NCBI GenBank assembly: GCA_000963575.1
Contig: CP011077.1
Location: 496,001 to 560,000, forward strand
Direction of reading: 5' to 3'
Length of the DNA: 64,000 nt
Source of the DNA: Klebsiella michiganensis
GTDB taxonomy: Bacteria > Pseudomonadota > Gammaproteobacteria > Enterobacterales > Enterobacteriaceae
Part shown: positions 28,975 to 38,172 of the stretch, in pieces
Layout of the letters: each line of letters opens with the position of its first letter
Position numbering within the stretch: position 1 is the stretch's first letter
Program-made: the position numbers and the translations under genes
The notes under the pieces: generated by a model
Databases searched by the model: none
What the model was told of the DNA's origin: nothing
The model's input: only the letters and a program-made list of their open reading frames with translations

Positions 28975-29664
28975 TTAGCTCCGCTTATACAGGCGGCGGG
29001 GATGACCAATCTTGCCGTACAGCATTTCGACGCTGAGAAAGCCTTTCTCGACGCAGTGTTCCAGGTAGCGGCGGGCGGTGGTTTTACTGAGCTTTGTTTC
29101 GCTAACCACATCGTCTACCGAAAAACAGCGCTGGGCTTCGCCTTCGCGAAACAGACGCTGGACCAGCTCCAGCGTATTCTCCTCAATGCCTTTGCTGCCC
29201 GCGTCCAGCGGGGCGTTGCGCGCCTGTAGCTCGTAAAGCTTGTCGACGTTCTGCTGATCGACCACCTTCCATTCGCGCTGCTGCTGGCTGAACTGGACAA
29301 AGCGCTCCAGCGAGTGGCTCAGGCGCTTCCAGGATACGGGCTTGAGAATGTAGTCAAACGCCCCGCTGCGGATAGCCTGGCTGCAGGTGTCCATATCGCT
29401 GGCGGCGGTGATAAAAATAACCGAGCAGGCGTGCTGCTTGAGCAGGTCGCTGCTGAACAGCGTGATGCCTTTTCCGTCCGGCAGGTAGTTATCCAGCAGG
29501 ATCAGCTGCGGCTGCTTTTCCTGCATCAGGCGCTGCGCGCTCGCCAGACTGTTGGCTATCCCGACCAGGTGAAGGTGGGGGTGCTTATCAATCAGTTCGG
29601 CGTGGAGTTCGGCAAGTTCGCTTTCATCCTCCACGATAAGCACGTTAATCATTTCATTTTGCAT
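28975..29664 (-). CDS. citB: CitB/DcuR-type response regulator
   Basis: A 229-residue regulator with a receiver domain (VEDE acidic pocket, phospho-acceptor Asp in ILLDNYLPDGKG, Lys in LKPVSW) and a C-terminal helix-turn-helix (VSETKLSKTTARRYLEHCVEKGF), the CitB/DcuR/DpiA layout. The start at 29664 (MQNEMINVLIVEDE) lies ten bases after the sensor stop; the open frame reaches further upstream into the sensor gene without family similarity. The citrate fermentation operon starts just beyond the sensor, so control of cit genes is likely. The symbol is by context; DcuR-like is the alternative. Confidence 0.78.
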   Translation of the reverse strand: MQNEMINVLIVEDESELAELHAELIDKHPHLHLVGIANSLASAQRLMQEKQPQLILLDNYLPDGKGITLFSSDLLKQHACSVIFITAASDMDTCSQAIRSGAFDYILKPVSWKRLSHSLERFVQFSQQQREWKVVDQQNVDKLYELQARNAPLDAGSKGIEENTLELVQRLFREGEAQRCFSVDDVVSETKLSKTTARRYLEHCVEKGFLSVEMLYGKIGHPRRLYKRS

Positions 29665-29674
29665 ACTCAAAGCC

Positions 29675-31291
29675 TTACGTTGGGTTGAGGTCGCTCCCCG
29701 GAACGACAACGTCTGGAATAAATACCGAGAACACGGTCCCGCTCGGCAGGTTATCTGAAACCTCCACGGTGCCCTTCGCCAGCGCTACGTAGCTGGCAAT
29801 GAGGTGCAGGCCGAGCCCGTGGTCGCCGTGGGTTTTGGTGGTGACGCCCGGCGTGAAAATATGGTCGCGCAGTTCAGGCGCGATACCGACGCCGTGGTCG
29901 GCTACTTCGATAACCAGCTCCCGGTCGTTTATCACGATATAAACTTCCACCGGCTGGTGCTCGCCTTCGGCCCGCTGCGTAGCCTCGATGGCGTTATCCA
30001 GCAGGTTACCGATAATCGAAATTAGCTCTGATTCCGGCACGTTAGACGGCATTCTGGTCATGCTGCAGGCCGGATCAAACGCCAGCGACACGCCTTTCTC
30101 TCGTGCCCTGGCGTATTTCCCCAGCAGCAGGCCGCACAGCGTGGCGGAGCAGAAGCGCGCGGAGACAAAATCCAGCACTTCCTGGGCGTGCTCGGACTGC
30201 GCCTTGATATAGCGTTTGGCGTCATCGTAGCGGGCCATATGCAGCAGCCCGGCAAGCGTTGCCATGCGGTTGAGCTGCTCGTGCCGCATGATGCGCAGGT
30301 TATCCACGTAGCGCTTAACCTGGCTGAGCTGGAAGCTCAGGCTATCAATGTCTTTCCGGTCGCGGAAGGTGATAACCCAGCCCTGCAAAACGCCCTCAAG
30401 TTCAATACGAACCCGGCTGGCGAGCACGCTAAGATCGTTAAAGGCGCAGATTTCATCGTGGGTATCACGCGCCAGCATCACCTGGGGATCAAAAAACGTT
30501 ACCGGCTCGATCACCGCGGAGATCTGCTTGCCGCGGATCTCGCGCGAAGGCTGCTCCAGACCAAGCAGTTTCTTCGCTGCTTTATTGATAACTTCGATCT
30601 GCGAGCGGCTGTCGATGGCGATCACCCCCTCGTAAATCGACTCCATCATCGCTTTTTGCTGGCGCACCAGCAGGCTGATTTGCCGTGGCTCCAGAGAGAA
30701 CATCTGCTTTTTGATGCTGCGCGTGAAGTACCAGGAGAAAACAAACAGCGCCAGCAGCAGGATCACCGCCGCCAGCAGAATGTTGATCACCTTACCGGAC
30801 GTGACGTCATCCAGGTAGCTCTTCAGGTAGCCCACCGACACAATACCAATTACTTTACCGTGCTGGTCGAATATCGGCGCTTTGCTGCGCAGCGACAGGC
30901 CAAGGCCGCCCTTACGCAGCGTGGTGATGCTTTTGCCCTGGAGCACTTCCTCGTTATCACCGCCGACCAGGGTTTTGCCTACCCGGTCGGCATGCACGGA
31001 ATGATAGAGGTGGATACCGTGTTCGTCGCCGATGACGATAAAGCTGGCATCGCTATGAACAACCAGCTTTTGCATAAAGTTGTGGATTGCCGGAATATCT
31101 TTTTTTTCCACCGACTCCTGCAGGGTAGGAATTAAGGCAATTTCTTCCGCCTGAATTCTCGCTCGGGTGCTCATTTCCTGATAAAGCTGGCGGCCAACGT
31201 CGAAATAGTAATAGGTTCCGAGCATGGCAAAGAGCACTGAAAAAAAGGCAACCAGGTAGATAAATAAGCGTATCTGAAAGGAAACTTTCAT
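29675..31291 (-). CDS. citA: CitA/DcuS-type citrate or dicarboxylate sensor kinase
   Basis: A 538-residue sensor with two transmembrane helices (about 9-29 and 176-196) framing a periplasmic PAS (PASp) domain. Motifs there, such as HLYHSVHADRVGKTL and SLRSKAPIFDQHGKVIGIVSVGYL, are typical of CitA/DcuS ligand pockets. A cytoplasmic PAS follows, then an H box of the RHEQLNRM kind and an ATPase domain (GNLLDNAIEAT, DHGVGIAPE, HGLGLHLI). It is divergent from the citrate carrier gene across 305 bp. Citrate is the likely ligand; a C4-dicarboxylate is possible. Confidence 0.8.
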   Translation of the reverse strand: MKVSFQIRLFIYLVAFFSVLFAMLGTYYYFDVGRQLYQEMSTRARIQAEEIALIPTLQESVEKKDIPAIHNFMQKLVVHSDASFIVIGDEHGIHLYHSVHADRVGKTLVGGDNEEVLQGKSITTLRKGGLGLSLRSKAPIFDQHGKVIGIVSVGYLKSYLDDVTSGKVINILLAAVILLLALFVFSWYFTRSIKKQMFSLEPRQISLLVRQQKAMMESIYEGVIAIDSRSQIEVINKAAKKLLGLEQPSREIRGKQISAVIEPVTFFDPQVMLARDTHDEICAFNDLSVLASRVRIELEGVLQGWVITFRDRKDIDSLSFQLSQVKRYVDNLRIMRHEQLNRMATLAGLLHMARYDDAKRYIKAQSEHAQEVLDFVSARFCSATLCGLLLGKYARAREKGVSLAFDPACSMTRMPSNVPESELISIIGNLLDNAIEATQRAEGEHQPVEVYIVINDRELVIEVADHGVGIAPELRDHIFTPGVTTKTHGDHGLGLHLIASYVALAKGTVEVSDNLPSGTVFSVFIPDVVVPGSDLNPT

Positions 31292-31596
31292 AGGGCAGGC
31301 GTGTATTCAGTGAGGCAAAACGGCAGCTTAACACCGATAACCCGCTGGCTGCGCGGCTTTGGCCGAAAGTTTGAACAACCTCACGCAACGGCACTTTTCG
31401 TTAATTCCAGCAAATTTTTCGTTCGCCCTTAAGGTTTATCTAAGCCTCGAATAAAAACCATAAAAACCACGACAGAATAAAAACCATTAACGTCATAGAT
31501 GCCTTTAAATTAACGGTTTTAATCTGCTATCCCTCACATTACATAGGTATTTAATCTTTTAGTCTGCCCCGACAAATTAAAATAAGGGGCTTGAAC
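31292..31596. promoter_or_regulatory. Divergent control region, citA and citrate operon
   Basis: 305 bp of AT-rich sequence between the sensor gene and the carrier gene. It contains two copies of ATAAAAACCAT at 31451-31461 and 31477-31487, 26 bp apart, with a third partial copy (TAAAAACCA) at 31461-31469. These direct repeats are good candidates for binding sites of the CitB-type regulator. AAGGGG at 31584-31589 is the carrier ribosome binding site. Confidence 0.45.
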
Positions 31597-32961
31597 ATGA
31601 GCACGACCGATGATTCCTACAACATCATTCCTGAATCTATTGATATTAATAAGCCGACGCTCAAGGAGCGCTGGTGGCATATTCTCGACAGCTGGAAGGT
31701 CGGCATCATTCCGCTGCCGCTGTTCGTGCTGGCAGGGGCGCTGATAGCCATCGACTGCCTCGGCGGCAAGCTGCCGAGCGATATCGTGGTGATGGTGGCG
31801 ACGCTGGCCTTCTTTGGCTTTGCCTGCGGTGAGTTTGGCAAGCGCCTGCCGGTGATTGGCAAGATGGGCGCCGCCGCCATTTGCGCCACCTTCATTCCCT
31901 CCGCGCTGGTGTATTACGGCCTGCTCCCGGATGCGGTAGTGGAGTCCACCACCAAATTCTATAAATCAACCAACATTCTTTACCTCTACATCTGCTGCAT
32001 TATCGTCGGCAGCATCATGAGCATGAACCGCACTACGCTGATTCAGGGCTTCCTGCGCATTTTCTTCCCGATGCTGTGCGGCGAAGTGGTTGGCATGGTT
32101 GTCGGCATGGGCGTTGGCCTGGCGTTAGGCCTTGAGCCGTTCCAGATCTTCTTCTTCCTGATCCTGCCGATTATGGCCGGGGGCGTGGGGGAAGGGGCTA
32201 TCCCACTGTCTATTGGCTATGCCACGCTGCTGCACATGGACCAGGGCGTGGCGCTGGGGCGCATTCTGCCTATCGTGATGCTGGGTAGCCTGACGGCTAT
32301 CGTTATCTCCGGCTGCCTGAATCAACTGGGTAAACGCTTCCCGCACCTGACTGGCGAAGGCGAGCTGATGCCGGGCAAAGCCAGCTCCGGTGAAAAAGAG
32401 CAAACCGCAGCCCTGTTCAGCGGTAAAGCGGATGTGACCACGATTGCTTCCGGCGCGCTGCTGGCGGTGCTGCTCTACATGGTGGGTATGCTGCTGCATA
32501 AGCTGATTGGCCTGCCTGCACCGGTCGGCATGCTGTTTGTGGCGGTGCTTATCAAGCTCTGCCACGGCGTTTCTCCGCGCATGCTGGCGGGCTCTCAGGT
32601 GGTTTACAAATTCTTCCAGACTGCCGTGACCTACCCGATTCTGTTTGCCGTGGGCGTGGCGATCACCCCGTGGAACGAGCTGGTTGACGCTTTCACTATT
32701 ACCAATCTGCTGGTCATCGTCAGCACCGTCAGCGCGCTGGTGGCGACCGGTTTCTTCGTCGGTAAAAAGATAGGCATGCACCCTATCGACGTGGCCATTG
32801 TCTCCTGCTGCCAGAGCGGGCAGGGCGGGACCGGCGACGTCGCCATTCTTACCGCCGGCAACCGTATGTCGCTGATGCCGTTCGCCCAGATTGCTACCCG
32901 CATAGGCGGGGCGATCAACGTCTCGGTGGCACTGCTGGTGCTTGGCAACTTTCTTGTCTGA
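31597..32961 (+). CDS. 2-hydroxycarboxylate (citrate) transporter, CitS/CitW family
   Basis: A 454-residue inner-membrane secondary transporter of the 2HCT family (CitS, CitW, CimH, MaeN). Two GGxG re-entrant loop motifs are visible, AGGVGEGAIPLS in the N half and QGGTGDVAILTAGNRM in the C half, the latter followed by the substrate-binding ARG-type segment ATRIGGAINVSVAL. The ATG at 31597 is preferred over a TTG two codons earlier because AAGGGG sits at the right distance. Head position in the cit operon argues for citrate uptake, possibly in exchange for acetate as proposed for CitW. Confidence 0.85.
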   Translation: MSTTDDSYNIIPESIDINKPTLKERWWHILDSWKVGIIPLPLFVLAGALIAIDCLGGKLPSDIVVMVATLAFFGFACGEFGKRLPVIGKMGAAAICATFIPSALVYYGLLPDAVVESTTKFYKSTNILYLYICCIIVGSIMSMNRTTLIQGFLRIFFPMLCGEVVGMVVGMGVGLALGLEPFQIFFFLILPIMAGGVGEGAIPLSIGYATLLHMDQGVALGRILPIVMLGSLTAIVISGCLNQLGKRFPHLTGEGELMPGKASSGEKEQTAALFSGKADVTTIASGALLAVLLYMVGMLLHKLIGLPAPVGMLFVAVLIKLCHGVSPRMLAGSQVVYKFFQTAVTYPILFAVGVAITPWNELVDAFTITNLLVIVSTVSALVATGFFVGKKIGMHPIDVAIVSCCQSGQGGTGDVAILTAGNRMSLMPFAQIATRIGGAINVSVALLVLGNFLV

Positions 32962-32984
32962 TTTTTGATTAACCAGGAACTGTT

Positions 32985-33854
32985 ATGAAACTCGCAAGTT
33001 ATTTACTTCAGGGTCAGCGAAGCTACGGCGTGGTTACGCCGGAAGGCATCATTGACCTGGGGCGCCGTTTAGGCTCGCGCTTTGCCGACCTTAAAGCGCT
33101 GCTGGCGGCGGACGCGGTGAATGAAGCGCTGGCGTTTGCCGGGGTGAAGGCCGATGTCGCGCTCGCAGATGTCCGCTGGCTGCCGGTCATTGAGCGCCCT
33201 GAAAAAATCCTCTGCGTGGGCATGAACTACGCCGACAAGCGCAAAGAGTTCGACCAGCACAACCCCGCCCCGACGCTGTTTGTACGCTTCGCTGATTCCC
33301 AGACCGGGCATGATTCCCCGGTGCTGAAACCTCATCATTCGAGCGAATTCGACTACGAAGGCGAACTGGCGGTGATTATCGGCCAGGGCGGCGTAAACAT
33401 TTCCGCAGCGGATGCGCTAAGCCACGTAGCCGGCTACAGCTGCTACATGGACGGCTCGGCGCGCGACTGGCAGCACTCGTGGTTTACCGCCGGGAAAAAC
33501 TGGCCGCAGACCGGCGCTTTCGGCCCGTGGATGACCACGGCGGATGAAATTAGCGATCCGCACGATCTGGCGATCCGCACCTGGCTGAACGGCCGCATGG
33601 TGCAGGAAGACAACACCAGCAGCATGATCCACAAAGTGGCTGAGTTGATCGAATACATCTCGACCTTCACCTCGCTCAGCGCGGGGGACGTGATCATTAC
33701 CGGCTCTCCGGGTGGGGTTGGCAAAAAACGCACGCCGCCTCTGTTTATGAAGCCAGGCGACCGCATCGAGGTTGAAATTGAACGCATCGGCCATCTCAGC
33801 AATGTGATCGCTGAGGCCCGCGTGCCGCAGACTTCCGGGGCGGTGGCCCACTAA
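32985..33854 (+). CDS. Fumarylacetoacetate hydrolase (FAH) family enzyme in the cit operon
   Basis: A 289-residue protein with the FAH C-terminal fold. The metal ligands are expected in FDYEGELAVIIG (two Glu) and YMDGSARDWQ (Asp). The motif ILCVGMNYADKRKEF and the late TGSPGGVGKKRTPPLFMKPG are typical. Family members cleave C-C bonds in beta-keto acids; human FAHD1 decarboxylates oxaloacetate. Placed between the carrier and citC, four bases before citC, it could decarboxylate the oxaloacetate released by citrate lyase, a step done by the OadGAB pump in Klebsiella. No oad gene is visible here. The reaction is inferred. Confidence 0.82.
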   Translation: MKLASYLLQGQRSYGVVTPEGIIDLGRRLGSRFADLKALLAADAVNEALAFAGVKADVALADVRWLPVIERPEKILCVGMNYADKRKEFDQHNPAPTLFVRFADSQTGHDSPVLKPHHSSEFDYEGELAVIIGQGGVNISAADALSHVAGYSCYMDGSARDWQHSWFTAGKNWPQTGAFGPWMTTADEISDPHDLAIRTWLNGRMVQEDNTSSMIHKVAELIEYISTFTSLSAGDVIITGSPGGVGKKRTPPLFMKPGDRIEVEIERIGHLSNVIAEARVPQTSGAVAH

Positions 33855-33858
33855 CGCT

Positions 33859-34902
33859 ATGTTCCAGTCCAACCCTATCGAGTTCAGCACCGTCGATCCG
33901 CAGCGCCAGCCGCAGGCGCTGGCGGCAATACGGGATCTGCTGGGGCGCAACCAGCTCGGGCTGGACGGCGATATTCAGCTGTTCGTCGTGGCGCTTTCAG
34001 GGACGAAGATCGTCGGCTGTGCCGGACTGGCGTGGCGGACTATCAAATGCGTGGCGGTGGACGAAGCCTGGCGGGGGGATAACCTCAGCGTGCGCCTGCT
34101 GGGCGAAATTCAGCATATCGCCATGGAGCGTGGGCAGGCGCATCTGTTCCTGTTTACCCGCCCGTATAACCTCGACCGGTTTCGCCAGAGTGGCTTCTGG
34201 CCGCTGGTGCAGGTCGACGAGACGGCCGTGCTGATGGAAAACACGCCCGTCGGCATCAGCCGCTACTGCGCCGGGCTGGAAAAATTGCGGAAACCGGGCA
34301 ACCGGATCGGTTCCATCGTGATGAACGCTAACCCGTTCACCCTCGGGCACCGCTATCTGGCCGAACAGGCGGCGGAGCGCTGCGACTGGCTGCATCTGTT
34401 TGTGGTACGCGAGGACGCTTCGTTTTTTCCGTTCGAGGAACGGTGGGAGATGGTTCGCCAGGGAGTGGCCCACTTGCCTAACGTGATTGTGCATCCTGGG
34501 TCCGACTACCTGATTTCCCGCGCCACCTTTCCGGGGTATTTCCTGAAAGAGAGCGGGCTTATCGACAAAACCTGGAGCGCGATGGATCTGATGATTTTCC
34601 GTGACTACGTTGCCCCGGCGCTGGGCGTGACGCACCGCTTTGTCGGCAACGAGCCGTTCTGTGCGGTCACCCGGGAATACAACCAGGCCATGCGCTACTG
34701 GTTGGAGGTGCACCGTCACCACAGCGCAGCCTCGATCCAGGTGGTTGAGCTGCCGCGAAAATGCCACGCCGCCGGACGAGAGATTTCCGCCTCAGAAGTC
34801 CGGGCTTTACTCAAGAGCCAGCAAATGGCCCGTATCCGGGACATTGTCCCGGACAGTACCTTTAGCCATCTCCAGCGGCATTACGCGCGGGATGTGGCCT
34901 GA
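33859..34902 (+). CDS. citC: [Citrate (pro-3S)-lyase] ligase CitC
   Basis: CitC acetylates the prosthetic group thiol of citrate lyase acyl carrier protein using ATP and acetate, switching the enzyme on. The 347-residue product has an N-terminal GNAT-like domain (VAVDEAWRGDNLSVRLLGEI) and a C-terminal nucleotidyltransferase domain with the ATP motif MNANPFTLGHRYL and late SASEVRALL. It sits four bases after the FAH-family gene and before citD. Confidence 0.93.
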   Translation: MFQSNPIEFSTVDPQRQPQALAAIRDLLGRNQLGLDGDIQLFVVALSGTKIVGCAGLAWRTIKCVAVDEAWRGDNLSVRLLGEIQHIAMERGQAHLFLFTRPYNLDRFRQSGFWPLVQVDETAVLMENTPVGISRYCAGLEKLRKPGNRIGSIVMNANPFTLGHRYLAEQAAERCDWLHLFVVREDASFFPFEERWEMVRQGVAHLPNVIVHPGSDYLISRATFPGYFLKESGLIDKTWSAMDLMIFRDYVAPALGVTHRFVGNEPFCAVTREYNQAMRYWLEVHRHHSAASIQVVELPRKCHAAGREISASEVRALLKSQQMARIRDIVPDSTFSHLQRHYARDVA

Positions 34903-34926
34903 TTTCTTTAACCAGGACAAAGCCTT

Positions 34927-35220
34927 ATGAGAATCGTAAAGCAAGCCTTAGCCGGGACGCTGGAGTCCAGCGATCTGCTGGTACGAGTCGCCCCCGCAGA
35001 AGGCGAGTTCAGCCTGATGATACACAGCGAAGTACAAAAGCAGTTTGGGGAACAAATTCGCCGGGTGGTGGAGCAAACTCTCGCTCAGCTCGGCGTGAAA
35101 GAGGGGATTTTTATTCTGGAAGACAAGGGCGCGCTGGACTGCGTGATCCGCGCCCGGCTGCAAAGCGCGGTGCTGCGTGCCGCCGATGCCGAAAAAATTG
35201 ACTGGGAAAAATTACAATGA
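34927..35220 (+). CDS. citD: Citrate lyase acyl carrier protein (gamma subunit) CitD
   Basis: The 97-residue carrier subunit that holds the 2'-(5''-phosphoribosyl)-3'-dephospho-CoA prosthetic group. Ser14, in GTLESSDLLVRVAP, is at the position modified in E. coli and Klebsiella. The DKGALDCVIRARLQSA segment is conserved. Overlaps citE by four bases. Confidence 0.93.
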   Translation: MRIVKQALAGTLESSDLLVRVAPAEGEFSLMIHSEVQKQFGEQIRRVVEQTLAQLGVKEGIFILEDKGALDCVIRARLQSAVLRAADAEKIDWEKLQ

Positions 35221-36092
35221 AAAAACTCCGTCGCAGCATGCTGTTCCTCCCCGGCGCCAACGCCGCCATGCTCTCCACCGCCTTTATTTACCGCCCGGAC
35301 TCAATCATGTTCGACCTGGAGGACGCCGTGGCGCTGCGTGAGAAAGACACCGCCCGCGTGCTGGTGTTCCACGCGCTGCAGCATCCGATGTACCGCGACA
35401 TAGAAACCGTGGTGCGCATTAATCCGTTGAACACGCCGTTTGGCCTGGACGATCTTGAGGCCGTGGTACGTGCCGGTGTGGACGTGGTTCGCCTGCCAAA
35501 AACCGACACGCCGGAAGATATCTTCCTGCTGGAATCTCACCTCGAGCGCATTGAAAAAGCGTGCGGGCGTGAGCCGGGTTCCACCAAACTGGTGGCGGCG
35601 ATTGAATCCGCCGTGGGTGTGATTAACGCCGTAGCCATCGCGCGTTCTTCACCACGTCTCATCGGTATTGCGCTGGCGGCCTTTGACTACGTGATGGATA
35701 TGCAAACCGAGCGCGGGGACGGAACCGAACTGTTCTATGCCCGCTGTGCGGTGCTTCATGCCGCGCGCGCCGCCGGCATTGACGCGTTCGATGTGGTTTG
35801 GTCTGACGTAAATAACGAAGCCGGGTTCCTGCGGGAAGTCGAGCTGATCCGCAAGATGGGCTTCAACGGCAAATCACTGATCAACCCCCGCCAGATAGAG
35901 CTGCTGCATAACGCCTACGCGCCAACGCAGGACGAAGTCGACTATGCCCGCCGGGTGATTGCCGCCGCCGACGAAGGGGAGCGCAACGGCCTGGGCGTGG
36001 TTTCGCTCAACGGCAAGATGATCGACGCGCCAATCATTAACCATGCGCAGGTTGTGCTTGAGCGCGCCGCGGCTTCGGGCGTGCGTCGCTAA
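35217..36092 (+). CDS. citE: Citrate lyase beta subunit (citryl-ACP lyase) CitE
   Basis: The 291-residue lyase subunit that cleaves citryl-ACP to oxaloacetate and acetyl-ACP. It is a TIM barrel of the HpcH/HpaI aldolase family. Conserved segments include RSMLFLPGANAAML, MFDLEDAVALREKDTAR (metal and CoA contacts) and AAIESAVGVINAVAIA. Part of the cytoplasmic CitDEF complex. Confidence 0.95.
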   Translation: MKKLRRSMLFLPGANAAMLSTAFIYRPDSIMFDLEDAVALREKDTARVLVFHALQHPMYRDIETVVRINPLNTPFGLDDLEAVVRAGVDVVRLPKTDTPEDIFLLESHLERIEKACGREPGSTKLVAAIESAVGVINAVAIARSSPRLIGIALAAFDYVMDMQTERGDGTELFYARCAVLHAARAAGIDAFDVVWSDVNNEAGFLREVELIRKMGFNGKSLINPRQIELLHNAYAPTQDEVDYARRVIAAADEGERNGLGVVSLNGKMIDAPIINHAQVVLERAAASGVRR

Positions 36093-36103
36093 GGATAAAA
36101 ACA

Positions 36104-37627
36104 ATGAGCAATATGACCGAACTTTTACACCTTGAGTACCCGCACCTTTCCCATCTGAGAAGCTTTGACGGGGCGCATCAGACCACCCCGTGGCTGGCGG
36201 ATGCCGAAGCGAAGAAAACCCGCAAGCTCTGCGAATCGCTGGAGCAGGCGATTGCCCAAAGTGGCCTGAAAGATGGGATGACCATCTCCTTCCATCATGC
36301 TTTCCGCGAGGGCGATCGGGTGATCAACCATGTGGTTGCTACGCTGGCCCGTCTCGGTTTTAAAAATCTGACCCTCGCCTCAAGCTCACTAATGACCTGC
36401 AACGAGGCGCTGATCGAGCCTATCCGCGATGGGGTGATTAGCCGCATTTACACCTCCGGGATGCGCGGCAAGCTGGCGGAGGCGATTTCTCACGGCCTGA
36501 TGGAGGAGCCGGTACAGATTCACTCCCACGGCGGGCGCGTGAAGCTGCTGCAGGACGGGGAGCTTAAAATTGACGTCGCGTTTCTCGGCGTGCCGTGCAG
36601 CGACGAATACGGCAACGCCAACGGCACCTACGGTAAATCCTGCTGCGGTTCGCTGGGCTACGCCAAAGTGGACGCCCATTTTGCCCGCAAAGTCGTGCTG
36701 TTAACCGAAGAACTGGTGCCGTTTCCCAACATGCCTGCCAGCCTGATGCAGGATGAGGTGGATTACATCGTCAAGGTCGATACCGTTGGCGACCCGGCGA
36801 AAATCAGCGTCGGCGCGGCTCGCGTCACCAATAACCCCCGGGAGCTGATGATTGCCCGCATCGCGGCCGAAGTCATTGAACATTCGGGCTACTTCCGCCA
36901 CGGCTTTTCCATGCAGACCGGCTCCGGGGCGGCGGCCACCGCCTGCACGCGCTTTATGGAAGAAAAAATGGAGCGCAACGGCGTGGTGGCCCGCTTTGCC
37001 CTCGGCGGGATCACCGGCAGCCTGGTTGATCTTCATGAGAAGGGGCTTATCGAAAAATTGCTCGATACCCAGTGTTTTGACGGCCAGGCGGCGGCCTCGC
37101 TGGCGCGCAACCCTAACCACGTTGAGATCTCCACCAACGTCTATGCCAATCCCGGCGCGAAGGCCACGAGTTGCGACCAGCTTGACGTGGTGATCCTCAG
37201 CGCACTGGAGATAGACACCGACTTTAACGTCAACGTGATCACCGGATCCGACGGCGTGATGCGCGGCGCATCGGGCGGGCACTGCGATGTAGCCAGCGCG
37301 GCAAACCTGACTATCGTGGTTGCTCCACTGCTGCGCACCCGCATTCCTACCGTCGTCAAACGGGTGACCACGCGCGTCACGCCCGGTGAAAGCATTGACG
37401 TACTGGTGACGGATCACGGCGTGGCGGTCAACCCCGCTCGGCCGGAGATCCGCGCGCGGCTTGAGGGCGCGGGAATGAAGATAGTTAGCATAGAAGATCT
37501 TTATCAGCGCGCTATTTCCCTGACCGGCGAGCCGAAGCCGATCGCCTTTACGCCGCGCATCGTCGGGGTGATCCGTTACCGCGACGGCAGCGTGATCGAC
37601 GTGGTGCGCCAGGTCAAAGAGGAGTAA
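36104..37627 (+). CDS. citF: Citrate lyase alpha subunit (citrate CoA-transferase) CitF
   Basis: The 507-residue transferase subunit that exchanges acetate for citrate on the acyl carrier protein. It has the CoA-transferase-like fold, with segments GMTISFHHAFREGDRVINHVV and NVITGSDGVMRGASGGHCDV. Length is as in E. coli (510). It lies 11 bases after citE and 5 before citX. Confidence 0.95.
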   Translation: MSNMTELLHLEYPHLSHLRSFDGAHQTTPWLADAEAKKTRKLCESLEQAIAQSGLKDGMTISFHHAFREGDRVINHVVATLARLGFKNLTLASSSLMTCNEALIEPIRDGVISRIYTSGMRGKLAEAISHGLMEEPVQIHSHGGRVKLLQDGELKIDVAFLGVPCSDEYGNANGTYGKSCCGSLGYAKVDAHFARKVVLLTEELVPFPNMPASLMQDEVDYIVKVDTVGDPAKISVGAARVTNNPRELMIARIAAEVIEHSGYFRHGFSMQTGSGAAATACTRFMEEKMERNGVVARFALGGITGSLVDLHEKGLIEKLLDTQCFDGQAAASLARNPNHVEISTNVYANPGAKATSCDQLDVVILSALEIDTDFNVNVITGSDGVMRGASGGHCDVASAANLTIVVAPLLRTRIPTVVKRVTTRVTPGESIDVLVTDHGVAVNPARPEIRARLEGAGMKIVSIEDLYQRAISLTGEPKPIAFTPRIVGVIRYRDGSVIDVVRQVKEE

Positions 37628-37632
37628 GCCAA

Positions 37633-38172
37633 ATGAGTGAAACGCTTCTGGAAGCGGAGGGGATCACCCTCGCAGCCCTGCTTGAGGCCAAAGAGCGGCG
37701 GGCGCACCGGCAGCACGAGTGGCTGGTTAAGCACCGCCAGCCGGTGCTTTCCCTGACGCTGGTGACGCCCGGCCCGATAAAGGACAGCATTCGCTACCGC
37801 AACTGCATGGCGGTAGCGCTGCAGGCCTGCGACCAGCTGCTGTGGCGCGCCCGCTGGCCGGTTATCGAGCGGCAGGTGTTGTGGCTGCCGACCGGAGCCG
37901 AAGCGATGTGGAGCGTGGCGCATTCCGCCAGCGAACTTAAAGCGGCAGCGGTCGGGCTGGAGCAAACCCATCCGCTCGGCAGGCTGTGGGATGCGGACGT
38001 GATTTGTCCGGAAAATGGCCCGGTCGGGAGGACTTCGCTGGATTTGGCGGGCCGGCGCTGCCTGGTGTGCGACGAGCCAGCGCACTGCTGTGCACGCTCC
38101 CGCCGCCATCCCATAGATGCCGTGACCGCGCGGGTTGAGGAGCTAATAGATGGCTGGTTTGCCAGGGATTAA
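37633..38172 (+). CDS. citX: Apo-citrate lyase phosphoribosyl-dephospho-CoA transferase CitX
   Basis: CitX attaches the prosthetic group made by CitG to Ser14 of apo-CitD. The 179-residue protein carries the nucleotidyltransferase-like motif LGRLWDADVICP, and an N-terminal LLEAKERRAHRQHEWL segment typical of the family. Its 3' end overlaps citG by 23 bases. Confidence 0.92.
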   Translation: MSETLLEAEGITLAALLEAKERRAHRQHEWLVKHRQPVLSLTLVTPGPIKDSIRYRNCMAVALQACDQLLWRARWPVIERQVLWLPTGAEAMWSVAHSASELKAAAVGLEQTHPLGRLWDADVICPENGPVGRTSLDLAGRRCLVCDEPAHCCARSRRHPIDAVTARVEELIDGWFARD

